Shown here: positions 8,541 to 16,656 of the stretch, piece by piece
Numbering within the stretch: position 1 is the first letter of the stretch
Layout of the letters: each line of letters starts with the position of its first letter
Translations under genes and position numbers: made by a program
Source: Diplocloster agilis
GTDB lineage: Bacteria > Bacillota > Clostridia > Lachnospirales > Lachnospiraceae
DNA: 64,000 nt
Reading direction: 5' to 3'
Assembly (NCBI RefSeq): GCF_019042275.1
Contig: NZ_JAHQCW010000015.1
Coordinates: 46,820-110,819, forward strand
Notes under the pieces: model-generated
The model's database searches: none
The model's input: only the letters and a program-made list of their open reading frames with translations
Told to the model about the DNA's origin: nothing

Positions 8541-10202
8541 TTATTCTTTTGGCGTATCATCTGTGGCCGGGTCAAGATCATAGCCGCCCGCGGTCTTCGC
8601 ATCCTGGTTATAATTCGAATAGATCGGATTCAACTCCTTTAACAGGCCGTCCACGTCTATCTCCTTATTGGTATAGCGGATAACAGCATCATTGAATTTG
8701 GGTATGTCCGCCTGATTGGACCGCTCCAGCCCGGTAATCGAATTCCACTCTTTTGAGGGAGCTACCGGCTCAAACCCTGCCAGAATTCCTTCCAGCTCTT
8801 CACTTAAGGTTACCCCTTTGATGACGCAGGGACCCTGCACATAATTGCCGTTGGTCAGCGTCTCCTCATAGCAGAGCTGCGCTCCCTGGGGCGAATACCA
8901 GAATTTGTAGAAATCCTTCACTCTGGCCATATGGTCACTGTCCTCTTTGTGGATGATACTCATGATATTTCCAAAATCCCAGTAGCTTCTCAGATCTTTC
9001 TGGAATCCTTCCGGCGGATTCTCAAAGGAATTAATCTGGAACGTCGCCCACTCAAACGCCATATCCCCGGACAGCTGGTTGATATCGCTTAAGATCAGTC
9101 CCGCGTTAAAACTGGCCTGGTATAACATCGGGGAAATCTGGGATTCAAAGTCAGCGATACACTGGGTGCTCTCCGCTGCGATCCAGTTTTTCGGGAAATA
9201 CTGGCCCAGCTTCTGGAACTCGGTCCACATTGCCTTATTTTCCGGCGTGTCCACCCCGTTTTCAATTCCGTATTTCAGCATCCGCTCCGGGCTTAACACA
9301 CAGAACTGGTCGCAGTTCGGCTGGGCTTCGTCGAATTTGAAATCCTTATTGGAGGCCATCGTCGTTTCATCCCAGAGCGCGTCTTCCGGCTGAATCAAAA
9401 ATTCCTCCTCTTTTGCGCGGTAGATAGCGTCGGCCAGCGTGTTCCCCAGCCGGAAGCTCTCATAACCGGCGGACAGCGGCACATCGTATCCGGCGTCTTT
9501 TAATTTCTGGCATACTTCCACCACTTCTTCGTAAGTCTCCGGTACCTGGATGTTATGTTCTTCGAAGATGTTTTTGTTATAGAAGAAAGCAAATCCGATT
9601 TTGTCGAACGGAAGATAAGGCCGGTATTTGCCGCCGCTGTTGCTCAGTACCCGGGTAAGGTCATCCGTTTCAAACACGTCTGCCACCTTGGCATTCCCGT
9701 TATAGGGATTTTCTTCGTCCAGCATTTCGGTCATATCATACAGATACCCCTTGTCCACGGCTAGATCCATACTGTTATTCGTCAAAGCCATGCCGACAAA
9801 ATTACCGTGTACGATATCCGGGGCGTTCTCCTTTTTGTCATCGCTTAGAGAGGTTACCATCTTTGTCAGATAAGCGTCGTTATCTGAAATCACATCCACA
9901 ACCACCTTGGTTTCCGGGTGAAGCTTCATATATTCTTCCGCCAGCTTCTTTTCACCTGCCGTATAGAAGTTGTTTATGACTGATAATATAATCGTATCTT
10001 CTTTGCCTGTATCCCAGGCCGCTTCGGTTCCGTCCGCGGGGGCCGGAGCCGCTGCGGATGCTGCGGTGTCCGGCTGCGCTGACTTAGCGCCGCCTGCGTT
10101 CTGTCCGCCGTCCGAAGCAGAATTACCGCATCCGCTCAATACCATTGATAAAGTCATTGCCGTTGCCAATAACAGGGAAATTGCTCGATTTCTCCTTTTC
10201 AT
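8541..10202 (-). CDS. Extracellular solute-binding lipoprotein of the rhamnoside ABC importer
   Basis: 553 aa, long for a family 1 solute-binding protein. The signal peptide ends in a lipobox (VLSGC, lipidated Cys25), followed by a Ser/Gly/Ala-rich tether to about residue 60, so it sits on the outer face of the membrane. The EDTIILSVINNFYTAGEKKLAEEY start and the later FAFFYNKNIFEEHNIQVPETYEEV segment are typical of CUT1 binding proteins. It is the first gene of the permease-glycosidase operon, with AAAGGAG as a strong ribosome site. The substrate is inferred from the neighbouring rhamnosidases. Confidence 0.92.
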   Translation of the reverse strand: MKRRNRAISLLLATAMTLSMVLSGCGNSASDGGQNAGGAKSAQPDTAASAAAPAPADGTEAAWDTGKEDTIILSVINNFYTAGEKKLAEEYMKLHPETKVVVDVISDNDAYLTKMVTSLSDDKKENAPDIVHGNFVGMALTNNSMDLAVDKGYLYDMTEMLDEENPYNGNAKVADVFETDDLTRVLSNSGGKYRPYLPFDKIGFAFFYNKNIFEEHNIQVPETYEEVVEVCQKLKDAGYDVPLSAGYESFRLGNTLADAIYRAKEEEFLIQPEDALWDETTMASNKDFKFDEAQPNCDQFCVLSPERMLKYGIENGVDTPENKAMWTEFQKLGQYFPKNWIAAESTQCIADFESQISPMLYQASFNAGLILSDINQLSGDMAFEWATFQINSFENPPEGFQKDLRSYWDFGNIMSIIHKEDSDHMARVKDFYKFWYSPQGAQLCYEETLTNGNYVQGPCVIKGVTLSEELEGILAGFEPVAPSKEWNSITGLERSNQADIPKFNDAVIRYTNKEIDVDGLLKELNPIYSNYNQDAKTAGGYDLDPATDDTPKE

Positions 10203-10517
10203 GCTTGCTCTCCTTTACTATGAATCCACGTTTTGCGTTTTCTTTTCTATAAAAACGTTTTAATGAGTTTATAAAATTCCTTCCGGGAATCGTTTACAGA
10301 ATCCTTCTGCTTTCTTGCTTTATCCATTTTCGTATGCTATAATGTTTGTGCTGTTTTCCACGGATTATCGTTCCACCGAGGCCGTATTGGGAAACAGCTA
10401 TTTTTTGTCCATCCGCAACGTCACCTCCCTTACCTTTTCCTTTGCTTTTGCGATTATCTTTTCCTTTACCGTCGCATCTGTTTTTCTGATAACCTGCCTC
10501 CTCCTTTTTCTAATATA
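10203..10517 (-). promoter_or_regulatory. Promoter/operator region of the rhamnoside operon, no gene seen
   Basis: This 315-bp gap separates the LacI gene from the binding-protein gene on the same strand. A perfect palindrome AAAACGTTTT at 10252-10261, with a central CG as in LacI/GalR or CcpA (cre) operators, lies about 50 bp before the start codon. A CGTTTTGCGTTTT stretch at 10228-10240 adds cre-like half-sites. A weak TATAAA-like -10 box can be placed just upstream of the palindrome on the minus strand, which would put a repressor over the transcription start. The motif differs from the ACCCGGGT operators before lacI, so a second regulator may act here. Confidence 0.45.
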
Positions 10518-11531
10518 TCATCTGCAGCATTGCGCAGTTGATTTCCGTATGGTCAAATCCAGGGTATTCCGATAATAGCTGATGGTATCTTCCATCATAT
10601 CCGCATACAGCAGTTCAAATGCTTTGCGCCCAAACCGGTTCTGGTCCACAGCCATAGTGGTCAGCGACGGTTCCCAGTACTTTCCGAAGGAAATACCGTC
10701 GATCCCCATCACCGATACGTCTTCGGGGATCCGAAGCCCCTTCTCCCGGAACGCTTTCATGGCGCCTAACGCCATCAGGTCATTCCCGCAGATAACCGCC
10801 GTAAATTTATATCCCAGGTTCATCAGCCGGTTTGCCGCATCGTAGCCTTCCGTCATGCTGGTGGCGTAGGGATATTTCCCATCGACCAGCAGGGAATCCC
10901 GACACGGCAGCTCCAGCTTATTTACCATATTCTTATAACTAATACATCTAAGATCGTAAGGCAGATTCCTACCCAGACCGCTCAGATAAGCAATATCCCG
11001 ATGTCCCATTCCATACAGGTATTCCATCGCCTCCTTCATAGCGGCGATATAATCGTTTTCAATCGAAGCGATTCTGCGGTAATCCACTTCCACATTGCCG
11101 CTGGTCACGATCTTAATCCCACGGTCAACCAGATCATACAGCTTATTTACTTTGAATTTATAGGGAAGCGCCGTAACAAAAACACCGTCCAGCCTTCGCG
11201 TAATAAAATTATCGAAATAGTCATCCAGTTTATTGAAACCGGTACAGATATTTACAAAATAATTTTTTTCATTGGCCGCGCTTTCGAACCCTCTGGCGAT
11301 CTCTCCGAAAAAAGGATTTGAAATGTCCTCCAGTACGATTCCCACCTGCATGGTACGGTTGGTTGACATGCTTCTGGCTATCATATCGGGCCGGTAATCC
11401 AGCGCCTTCACAGCTTCCATCACTCTATGTACCGTTTCTTCTTTCACTTTACCTGACTGATTCAGTACGTTTGATACGGTCGCGGTCGATACGCCCGCCA
11501 GCTTAGCCACATCCGATCTGGTCGCTTTCAT
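10518..11531 (-). CDS. LacI-family transcriptional regulator
   Basis: 337 aa. The N-terminal HTH and hinge are clear (SDVAKLAGVSTATVSNVLNQSGKVKEETVHRV), followed by a periplasmic-binding-protein-like sensor domain with the family signature GNDLMALGAMKAFREKGLRIPEDVSVMG, broken here only for length. It likely represses its own gene and possibly the rhamnoside transport and hydrolase genes downstream, released by a sugar. Two palindromes centred on CCCGGG lie 15 and 135 bp before its start and are good autoregulatory operators. The ribosome site AAGGAG supports this start. Confidence 0.92.
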   Translation of the reverse strand: MKATRSDVAKLAGVSTATVSNVLNQSGKVKEETVHRVMEAVKALDYRPDMIARSMSTNRTMQVGIVLEDISNPFFGEIARGFESAANEKNYFVNICTGFNKLDDYFDNFITRRLDGVFVTALPYKFKVNKLYDLVDRGIKIVTSGNVEVDYRRIASIENDYIAAMKEAMEYLYGMGHRDIAYLSGLGRNLPYDLRCISYKNMVNKLELPCRDSLLVDGKYPYATSMTEGYDAANRLMNLGYKFTAVICGNDLMALGAMKAFREKGLRIPEDVSVMGIDGISFGKYWEPSLTTMAVDQNRFGRKAFELLYADMMEDTISYYRNTLDLTIRKSTAQCCR

Positions 11532-11545
11532 CCCTTCATCTCCTT

Positions 11546-11559
11546 TTTACCCGGGTAAA
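11546..11559. promoter_or_regulatory. LacI-type operator palindrome, proximal
   Basis: TTTACCCGGGTAAA is a perfect 14-bp palindrome with a central CG, the layout of LacI-family operators, 15 bp before the regulator's start codon. It overlaps the expected ribosome-site/leader area, so binding would block transcription of the regulator gene. Confidence 0.7.
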
Positions 11560-11665
11560 TTTTATATCAAAAAAAATTTTACTTTCTTTTGTTTATTTAG
11601 TCTTTTTTATATGTTCAATCTTAGCATTTATAGTATAATTTGTCAATATATTTCTGCATCATAAT

Positions 11666-11677
11666 TTACCCGGGTAA
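11666..11677. promoter_or_regulatory. LacI-type operator palindrome, distal
   Basis: TTACCCGGGTAA repeats the core of the proximal operator about 120 bp upstream. Two identical dyads flanking an AT-rich promoter region are typical of looping or cooperative repression. The 11580-11660 stretch between them is very AT-rich and holds the likely promoter. Confidence 0.65.
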
Positions 11678-11745
11678 TCTTATTGTGCAGCACATACCGA
11701 TATAGAAAAAGGTTCTGTATCATTCCGTAAAAAATAAGCGCATTT

Positions 11746-12126
11746 CTACTTACGCCAAAATGTGGAACATTCCGCTTTGTCCAGCCTATTATAAACTATC
11801 ATTCTTTTCAACAAAGAAAAATCCACCGGCTTGTTCCATGGAATACGCATCAGCTGCTGGCTGTGCTCATATCCTGCTTTTAATATCTCCTCCGAAAAAT
11901 GTTCAATCCCGGCCCTTTCCGGCGAGACTGCCATATGCTGTTTCGACGCGCTAAAACCGATAATAAAGGTTCCGTGCTCGGTAAACATAGGCTGGTTCCA
12001 GGCAACTTTCGGCTTCAATTCCGGAAATTTATCCATCACCCATTTTAAAACCTCCGCTACTCTTGCCTGCTGCGTTAAATCCTCTATCTTCTCCAAATAC
12101 CCTTCAAAAATATGAATTCCGCTCAT
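11746..12126 (-). CDS. DUF1801 / YdhG-like iron chaperone-fold protein
   Basis: 126 aa from the ATG at 12126, chosen because AGAGGA lies 7-10 nt before it and the known family starts here (the longer upstream frame adds 54 unrelated residues). The protein matches the pattern of Bacillus YdhG: a WNQPMFTEHGTFIIGFSASKQH core and a C-terminal CSTFWRK. These small cytoplasmic proteins have a frataxin-like fold and are annotated as putative iron chaperones, but the role is not well settled. The gene stands alone between the LacI operators and the hairpins after the PepSY gene. Confidence 0.8.
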   Translation of the reverse strand: MSGIHIFEGYLEKIEDLTQQARVAEVLKWVMDKFPELKPKVAWNQPMFTEHGTFIIGFSASKQHMAVSPERAGIEHFSEEILKAGYEHSQQLMRIPWNKPVDFSLLKRMIVYNRLDKAECSTFWRK

Positions 12127-12237
12127 ATGATTATCCTCTGCTCTCTCTAAATTGCCTTTATTTAATGAATCCCTACTATCTACAGGAATTATTATATGGA
12201 TAAGTTTGGACATTATTCGCTCTATGAATAATTCAAA

Positions 12238-12265
12238 ATTCCATAGGCGCACTTTCCTATGGAAT
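12238..12265. repeat. Short dispersed hairpin repeat, copy A
   Basis: ATTCCATAGG (12238-12247) and CCTATGGAAT (12256-12265) form a perfect 10-bp stem around the loop CGCACTTT. The 14-mer GCACTTTCCTATGG recurs at 24435-24448 in a second, imperfect hairpin. It lies between the YdhG-like gene and the terminator of the PepSY gene. Confidence 0.7.
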
Positions 12266-12271
12266 AAAAGA

Positions 12272-12352
12272 TCCCGGCCATATATCACACGCCTCTTCCC
12301 CAGATTTGGATGAAACCAAATCTGGATTGAACCGCGTTTTATATGGCCGGGA
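12272..12352 (-). terminator. Nested double hairpin after the PepSY gene, likely terminator
   Basis: An outer perfect 13-bp stem (TCCCGGCCATATA at 12272-12284 with TATATGGCCGGGA at 12340-12352) encloses an inner perfect 10-bp stem (CCAGATTTGG 12300-12309 with CCAAATCTGG 12316-12325). It starts 13 bp after the stop of the PepSY fragment and is followed on the minus strand by TCTTTTATT, so termination is the likely role. Confidence 0.6.
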
Positions 12353-12365
12353 ACAGCTTACCGGA

Positions 12366-12611
12366 TCAGTCAAATACAGATTCTTCCTTCCATTTCAGCA
12401 CCGTTCCGTCTGTAGTATCGATTTCAAATTCATATTCCATGTCCTTATATATAATTTTACCTTCATAGACGGGCCTGCCGTCTTCCTCATCCAGTTTCAT
12501 CCGTACATCCGAATCGGATGCCCCCGGTACTTTCTGAAGCGCGATCTGCCTTGCTTCACTTTCGCTGATCTGCGAAGCGGAGGCCCCGGCGCCGGCCTTC
12601 TTATTTTTCAA
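12366..12611 (-). pseudogene. Third PepSY domain, out of frame with the lipoprotein gene upstream
   Basis: 81 codons in the -1 frame relative to the PepSY lipoprotein, overlapping its TGA by 3 bp with a TTG as the only near start and no ribosome site. The residues (ISESEARQIALQKVPG, then EYEFEIDTTDGTVLKW) are one complete PepSY domain. Adding one A to the A5 tract (plus-strand T5 at 12618-12622) would join the frames smoothly through GKIISKKSELKNKK, a natural inter-domain linker. I read this as the C-terminal part of a single three-domain protein split by a frameshift. True mutation, phase variation and sequencing error cannot be told apart here. Confidence 0.7.
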
Positions 12612-13312
12612 TTCGGATTTTTACTTATGATTTTCCCATCGGCGGCATCGATATCATATTCATACTTTTGGTTTTCCACATAGAATTCCACCTCATAGCG
12701 GTATCCCCCATCCTCTGCATCCAGTTCGGTTTTCAGATAGGAAAGCCCGCTTTCCTTCATACCCGCGTCACTAAGTGCAATCTTCGCGGCCTCCTCTTCG
12801 CTGATCAAACCGTCCGGCATATCGGCTCCGGCGAAATCCTTGTTTTCAATATCATAGTCGATACTTAGAATAGTCCCTGATACGGCATCAATATCATAAT
12901 CATATTCTTTATTCCCGGAATAGAACTCGACCTCATATTCGGTCTTTCCGTCATCGGTGTCCAGTTTAACCTTCATATAGGAGACATCCGCATCGCTTAC
13001 TCCTGCGTTGGCAAGGGCTATCTGCTTTGCCTTTTCCTCTCCAATAAATCCTGAGCTTAGCACACCGTCCGGGGACTGTCCCTCCTGTGACTGGATCGCC
13101 ACGCCTTCTCCTTTGGCCGGCTGAGCGCTATTGTCCATTTCATTCTGGGCAACATCCACAGACGCAGCCCTTTTCTCCGGCTGTGCCGTTTCTTCGGATG
13201 CGGCGATCTGCTGGGTAATGGGCGGAACCTCCTCCCTGGAACCGCAACCGGCCAGCAGGAGCGCAGATAAACCGAGTATCGGAAACCATGTATAAACTGC
13301 TCTCTTTTTCAT
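12608..13312 (-). CDS. PepSY-domain lipoprotein (two intact PepSY domains; probable frameshift at the 3' end)
   Basis: 234 aa. The signal peptide has a lipobox (LLLAGC, Cys23), so the protein is anchored outside the membrane, followed by a polar tether to about residue 85. Two PepSY repeats follow, each beginning with GEEKAKQIALANAG or SEEEAAKIALSDAG and ending in a YDYDIDA/YEYDIDA strand. PepSY domains are thought to inhibit or bind peptidases near the cell surface; the partner here is unknown. The promoter holds an 11-bp-spaced ATTAAAA direct repeat similar to that before the response regulator gene nearby, so control by that system is likely. The frame breaks just before a third PepSY domain. 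Confidence 0.85.
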   Translation of the reverse strand: MKKRAVYTWFPILGLSALLLAGCGSREEVPPITQQIAASEETAQPEKRAASVDVAQNEMDNSAQPAKGEGVAIQSQEGQSPDGVLSSGFIGEEKAKQIALANAGVSDADVSYMKVKLDTDDGKTEYEVEFYSGNKEYDYDIDAVSGTILSIDYDIENKDFAGADMPDGLISEEEAAKIALSDAGMKESGLSYLKTELDAEDGGYRYEVEFYVENQKYEYDIDAADGKIISKNPN

Positions 13313-13363
13313 ATTTCATTTGCTCCTTTCCTTACATGTACTAGTATCTTTCTTATTGATATA

Positions 13364-13397
13364 AGTATAAGTATCCTATATTAAAAGAACATTAAAA
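13364..13397 (-). promoter_or_regulatory. Predicted OmpR-type response-regulator boxes and -10 of the PepSY gene
   Basis: ATTAAAA occurs at 13380-13386 and 13391-13397, 11 bp apart, the usual half-site period of OmpR/PhoB-family regulators. A TATACT -10 box (minus strand, 13364-13369) lies 10 bp downstream, so the repeats take the place of the -35 box, as at activator-dependent promoters. The minus-strand string TTTTAATGTT is shared with the response-regulator promoter near 16434-16444. Confidence 0.5.
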
Positions 13398-13399
13398 AA

Positions 13400-14173
13400 C
13401 TAACAGAATTCCAGACACCGCATAATTGCTGCGGCTAATCCGGTCGGATTCTCCCATGCCATCGAATGGCCCGCGTTTATTACGGTTTCGATATGAATTC
13501 CCTGTTTGTTTAGTATCTCATGATCCTTATCGGGCAGAGACCATTCCCCGAAAATAAAACCTTTTTTCATCGGCAGCTCATATAACATCGTTCTCCATGA
13601 ATTCTTTCCTCCCCGGGCTCCGCTTTTTGAAAGGCCGTAAGCCGCAGCCGGTAACCAATTTGACAGAACAGCAGCCCACATCCTATTCCCACCTTCTCTG
13701 TACTCATGAATCAGTTCTTGAAATCCTTTTTCTATAAAATACGTTTCGGAAAACTGAGCTATCCTATAGCTGACTGCCCCTTCCTCACTGGGGTCCAAAT
13801 TTGCTTCGCTCAAAACCAGATGCTTTACCTTATTACCACACATGCCGGCCAGTTCTATCGCTACCGGGCCGCCCAGACTGTGACCAAAAAGAATAAGGGC
13901 TGTTAACCCTAAGTCATCAATAAAATCTCTCAGATATTCCGCATGTGCAGTCACACTGTAATTGAAAAGCGTTGGTTTATCACTATATCCCGCGCCTAGC
14001 AAATCAACAAGAATGATCCGGTGTCCGCTCAATTCCTTTTGTACAGCAACTTGGGGATAATCAAAAGATCCTGCACACCCTAATCCATGTATAAAAAGGA
14101 TGGGCGTTTTTTCACCGGGAAAATCCTCATATCTCATATACGCTTCTGCTTTTTTGACATAATATTCATTCAT
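13400..14173 (-). CDS. Alpha/beta-fold hydrolase
   Basis: 257 aa. The oxyanion-hole HGLG (residues 29-32), nucleophile elbow GHSLGG (Ser99) and C-terminal GHSMAWENP (His236) are all visible; an acidic residue near 212 (PDKDHE) is the likely third member. No signal peptide, so cytoplasmic. It starts 33 bp after the histidine-kinase stop with AAGGAG as the ribosome site, so it is probably the third gene of the two-component operon. Substrate unknown; esterase or lipase activity are the usual alternatives. Confidence 0.85.
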   Translation of the reverse strand: MNEYYVKKAEAYMRYEDFPGEKTPILFIHGLGCAGSFDYPQVAVQKELSGHRIILVDLLGAGYSDKPTLFNYSVTAHAEYLRDFIDDLGLTALILFGHSLGGPVAIELAGMCGNKVKHLVLSEANLDPSEEGAVSYRIAQFSETYFIEKGFQELIHEYREGGNRMWAAVLSNWLPAAAYGLSKSGARGGKNSWRTMLYELPMKKGFIFGEWSLPDKDHEILNKQGIHIETVINAGHSMAWENPTGLAAAIMRCLEFC

Positions 14174-14206
14174 GTTGCAACGCTCCTTATTTTTCTTCTA
14201 TGCCTG

Positions 14207-15592
14207 CTAAGAAATAGAATTATCTGTTTCCGTATCCACCGGAAAAACGAAGGTAAAGGAACTTCCCTCATGCAATACACTTTTCACCGAGATTTCACCG
14301 CCGTGGGAGCGGACGATCCATTTTACCATGGGCAGCCCCAGCCCGGCCCCCTTCCCCTCTTCGGCGCTTCGGGAGGTATCGACCTGGTAGAACCGGTTCC
14401 AAATCTTATCCAGCTGATCCTGCGGAATCCCGATCCCGTCATCTTCGACAGATCCCCGGATCTGTCCATCTTTTTCCGACAAGGTGACCAGAATCTGACC
14501 GTGATCTTTCCCGTATGTGATACTGTTAGAGATCAGATTCATCCACAGGCGCATCATCATCGTCTGGTCGGCCGCCATCTTAATTCCGGGCTGAATCCGG
14601 GTCCTGACTGTGATATTCCTGGCTGCCGCCGAAGCGCTCAGCTCTTCCGCCGTCAGCTGCGCCAGCTCGCTGAGATTCAAAACCTCCTTATGCACCTTCT
14701 GCCTTCCGCTGTCCGCCCTTGCCAGAGTCAAAAGCTGCGAAATCAGCGCGGACATTTTCTTTGCCTGATTACGTATGATCTGCAGACTCTCCCGCATCTC
14801 CTCCGGTTCCTCCTGCTCGCCAAGGGCGTATTCGCTCTGCGTAAGTATGACAGAAACCGGAGTGCGCAGTTCATGGGATACATCCGAGGTAAACTGTTTC
14901 TCATTTTCAAATGATTCCTGCAGCCGGTCCATCATACGGTCAAACGTATGCGCCAGCCGATGGACCTCATCGCCGCCATCCCCCAGACAGATCCTCTGTG
15001 ACAGATCCTTGCCGCTGCTGATCTGCTGCGCCGTACCGGTGATATCGGACAGCGGCGCCAGGGCCCGCCGGATAATCAGATACCCTCCCGCCGCGATACA
15101 CAGCACCAAGAACGGAAGCAGTACCAGCGCCAGCCGGACCACCGTGCTCAAAGCGCTGTCCGTCTGTTCCTGAGAGGTAATCCCGCGAATCCACACATTG
15201 CCATATCCTTCTATCTGATTACAGTAATCATAATAATACCAGTGAGCCTGGCTGGAATCCGCCTGCCTGAGTTCATCCATAACCAGCACAGAATCCCCCT
15301 GGAACTGGGACGGAGTCCGCCCATACAGGAATCTTCCTTCAGAATCATAGACGGAAAGATAGATCCCCTGTCCCAGATAATCCAGCAGATCATGATCGAA
15401 CTCCAACCTGCCCTCCTCATAATCGATCTCCCGGAAGCTCTCTGTGACAGCGTCCTTCAAGCGCTGTTTTGCATCGGAAAGAACCCTGTTGCCGCTGATC
15501 AAAAACAAAAACCACAGCACCAGGATCACCAGAAGCGTCATAAAGATCGTATACCAGATCGTTATTTTAAACTTTATCGATATCTTTTTCAT
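14207..15592 (-). CDS. Sensor histidine kinase with HAMP domain
   Basis: 461 aa membrane kinase. TM1 is about residues 9-33, an extracellular sensor of about 115 residues follows, TM2 is about 150-175, then HAMP. The H-box FTSDVSHELRTPVSV lies near residue 240, and the N, G1 (DDGIGIP) and G2 (GAGLGLPMVKWI) boxes of the ATPase domain follow. It would autophosphorylate on the H-box His and pass phosphate to the response regulator encoded 52 bp upstream. The signal is unknown. Its neighbour with PepSY domains suggests envelope or peptide stress, which is inference. Confidence 0.93.
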   Translation of the reverse strand: MKKISIKFKITIWYTIFMTLLVILVLWFLFLISGNRVLSDAKQRLKDAVTESFREIDYEEGRLEFDHDLLDYLGQGIYLSVYDSEGRFLYGRTPSQFQGDSVLVMDELRQADSSQAHWYYYDYCNQIEGYGNVWIRGITSQEQTDSALSTVVRLALVLLPFLVLCIAAGGYLIIRRALAPLSDITGTAQQISSGKDLSQRICLGDGGDEVHRLAHTFDRMMDRLQESFENEKQFTSDVSHELRTPVSVILTQSEYALGEQEEPEEMRESLQIIRNQAKKMSALISQLLTLARADSGRQKVHKEVLNLSELAQLTAEELSASAAARNITVRTRIQPGIKMAADQTMMMRLWMNLISNSITYGKDHGQILVTLSEKDGQIRGSVEDDGIGIPQDQLDKIWNRFYQVDTSRSAEEGKGAGLGLPMVKWIVRSHGGEISVKSVLHEGSSFTFVFPVDTETDNSIS

Positions 15593-15644
15593 AGCCTATC
15601 TTCTTCCCCGGCGCAAGCCCCCGCATCCGCGCCGTTACTCCGCA

Positions 15645-16313
15645 TCACACTTTCAGCACATACCCTGCTCCGCGCACCGTATGAATCAGCTTTGGCTCAA
15701 AGTCATCGTCGATTTTTTTCCGCAGATACCGGATATAGACATCCACCACATTGGAGCCCCCATCATAATCATAATTCCAGATATGCTGTTCGATTCTGTC
15801 CCTGCTCAAAACGATACCCTGATTATGAACCAGATACTCCAGAATAGAAAATTCCTTGGAGGACAAAGGAATCTCCTGCTGATCCCGAAATACCGTGCGG
15901 GCGTCACAATCCACCGTAAGATTCGCCACCCGGTAACAGTGATCCGTACGTCCCCCTTCCCTTCGCAGCATAACCCTGATCCTGGCCAGCAGCTCGTCAA
16001 ACGCAAAGGGTTTCACCAGATAATCATCCGCCCCCGCATCCAGCCCGTTCACCCGATCCTCCACGCTGTCCAGCGCGGTCAGCATAAGAACCGGAATCCT
16101 GCTGCCGGAAGCCCGCAGCTTTTTCAAAACCTCCAGCCCGCTGACCTTCGGCATCATAATATCCAGAATACAGGCGTCATATTCCGCCCCCCGCAGACAA
16201 TCCAGAGCTTCCTCCCCGTCACAACAGGAATCCACCGTATAATGGTTTTTAATCAGAATCTTTGTAATCACGTCATTCAGATGTCTTTCATCCTCCGCCA
16301 CCAGCAAACGCAT
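15645..16313 (-). CDS. OmpR/PhoB-family response regulator
   Basis: 222 aa from the ATG at 16313, preferred to the upstream ATG at 16355 because GGAGGAGAG lies 7 nt before it and the receiver domain begins MRLLVAEDE. The phospho-acceptor is Asp51 (ACILDIMMPKVSG), with the switch KPF near residue 100, and a C-terminal winged helix with the LSSKEFSILEYL and RYLRKKIDDD motifs. It probably activates its own operon and the PepSY lipoprotein gene through ATGTTT/TTAATG-type direct repeats. Confidence 0.93.
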   Translation of the reverse strand: MRLLVAEDERHLNDVITKILIKNHYTVDSCCDGEEALDCLRGAEYDACILDIMMPKVSGLEVLKKLRASGSRIPVLMLTALDSVEDRVNGLDAGADDYLVKPFAFDELLARIRVMLRREGGRTDHCYRVANLTVDCDARTVFRDQQEIPLSSKEFSILEYLVHNQGIVLSRDRIEQHIWNYDYDGGSNVVDVYIRYLRKKIDDDFEPKLIHTVRGAGYVLKV

Positions 16314-16393
16314 AAAGCCGCTCTCCTCCACTTCCACTCCGTATATATCCTTCATATCGTATCCATCTGTCCCCAGGAATCCCAGAGACGCTA

Positions 16394-16444
16394 CATGTTT
16401 CTTTCATTATACCATATAACAAAAACATGAAAGAAACATTAAAA
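16394..16444 (-). promoter_or_regulatory. Autoregulated promoter of the two-component operon, with 13-bp dyad
   Basis: AAACAT occurs at 16423-16428 and 16434-16439, 11 bp apart, with a TATAAT -10 box on the minus strand at 16406-16411 and no good -35 box. ATGTTTCTTTCAT (16394-16406) and ATGAAAGAAACAT (16427-16439) are a perfect 13-bp inverted repeat bracketing the -10 box, so the same protein could bind on both sides of the start site. The rest of 16445-16656 is AT-rich; I see only a 7-bp AACTGCC/GGCAGTT stem at 16467-16497. Confidence 0.5.
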
Positions 16445-16656
16445 TATACTAAAAAATTAAATAAAAAACTGCCCTGGCAAAAAAACAGCAGGCAGTTACA
16501 ATACCTCTTTTTTATTGATTTTATAGCCGCTGGCATAGACGGCTGTCTCTGCTATTCTCGTAGGGCTATACGCTCATATAAAGCACTTGCTTTTCCTATA
16601 ATCACGGAAAATTTATCACTTTCAATTCAACACCTTTGCAAACGGAAATTTGTAAT

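Noticed and set aside
10315..10575. Plus-strand 86-codon frame with a TTGCTT-17-TATAAT promoter-like sequence at 10315-10343
   Set aside because: The start would be TTG inside the -35 box itself and the frame runs into the lacI 3' end antisense. A hydrophobic small protein cannot be fully excluded, but there is no ribosome site.
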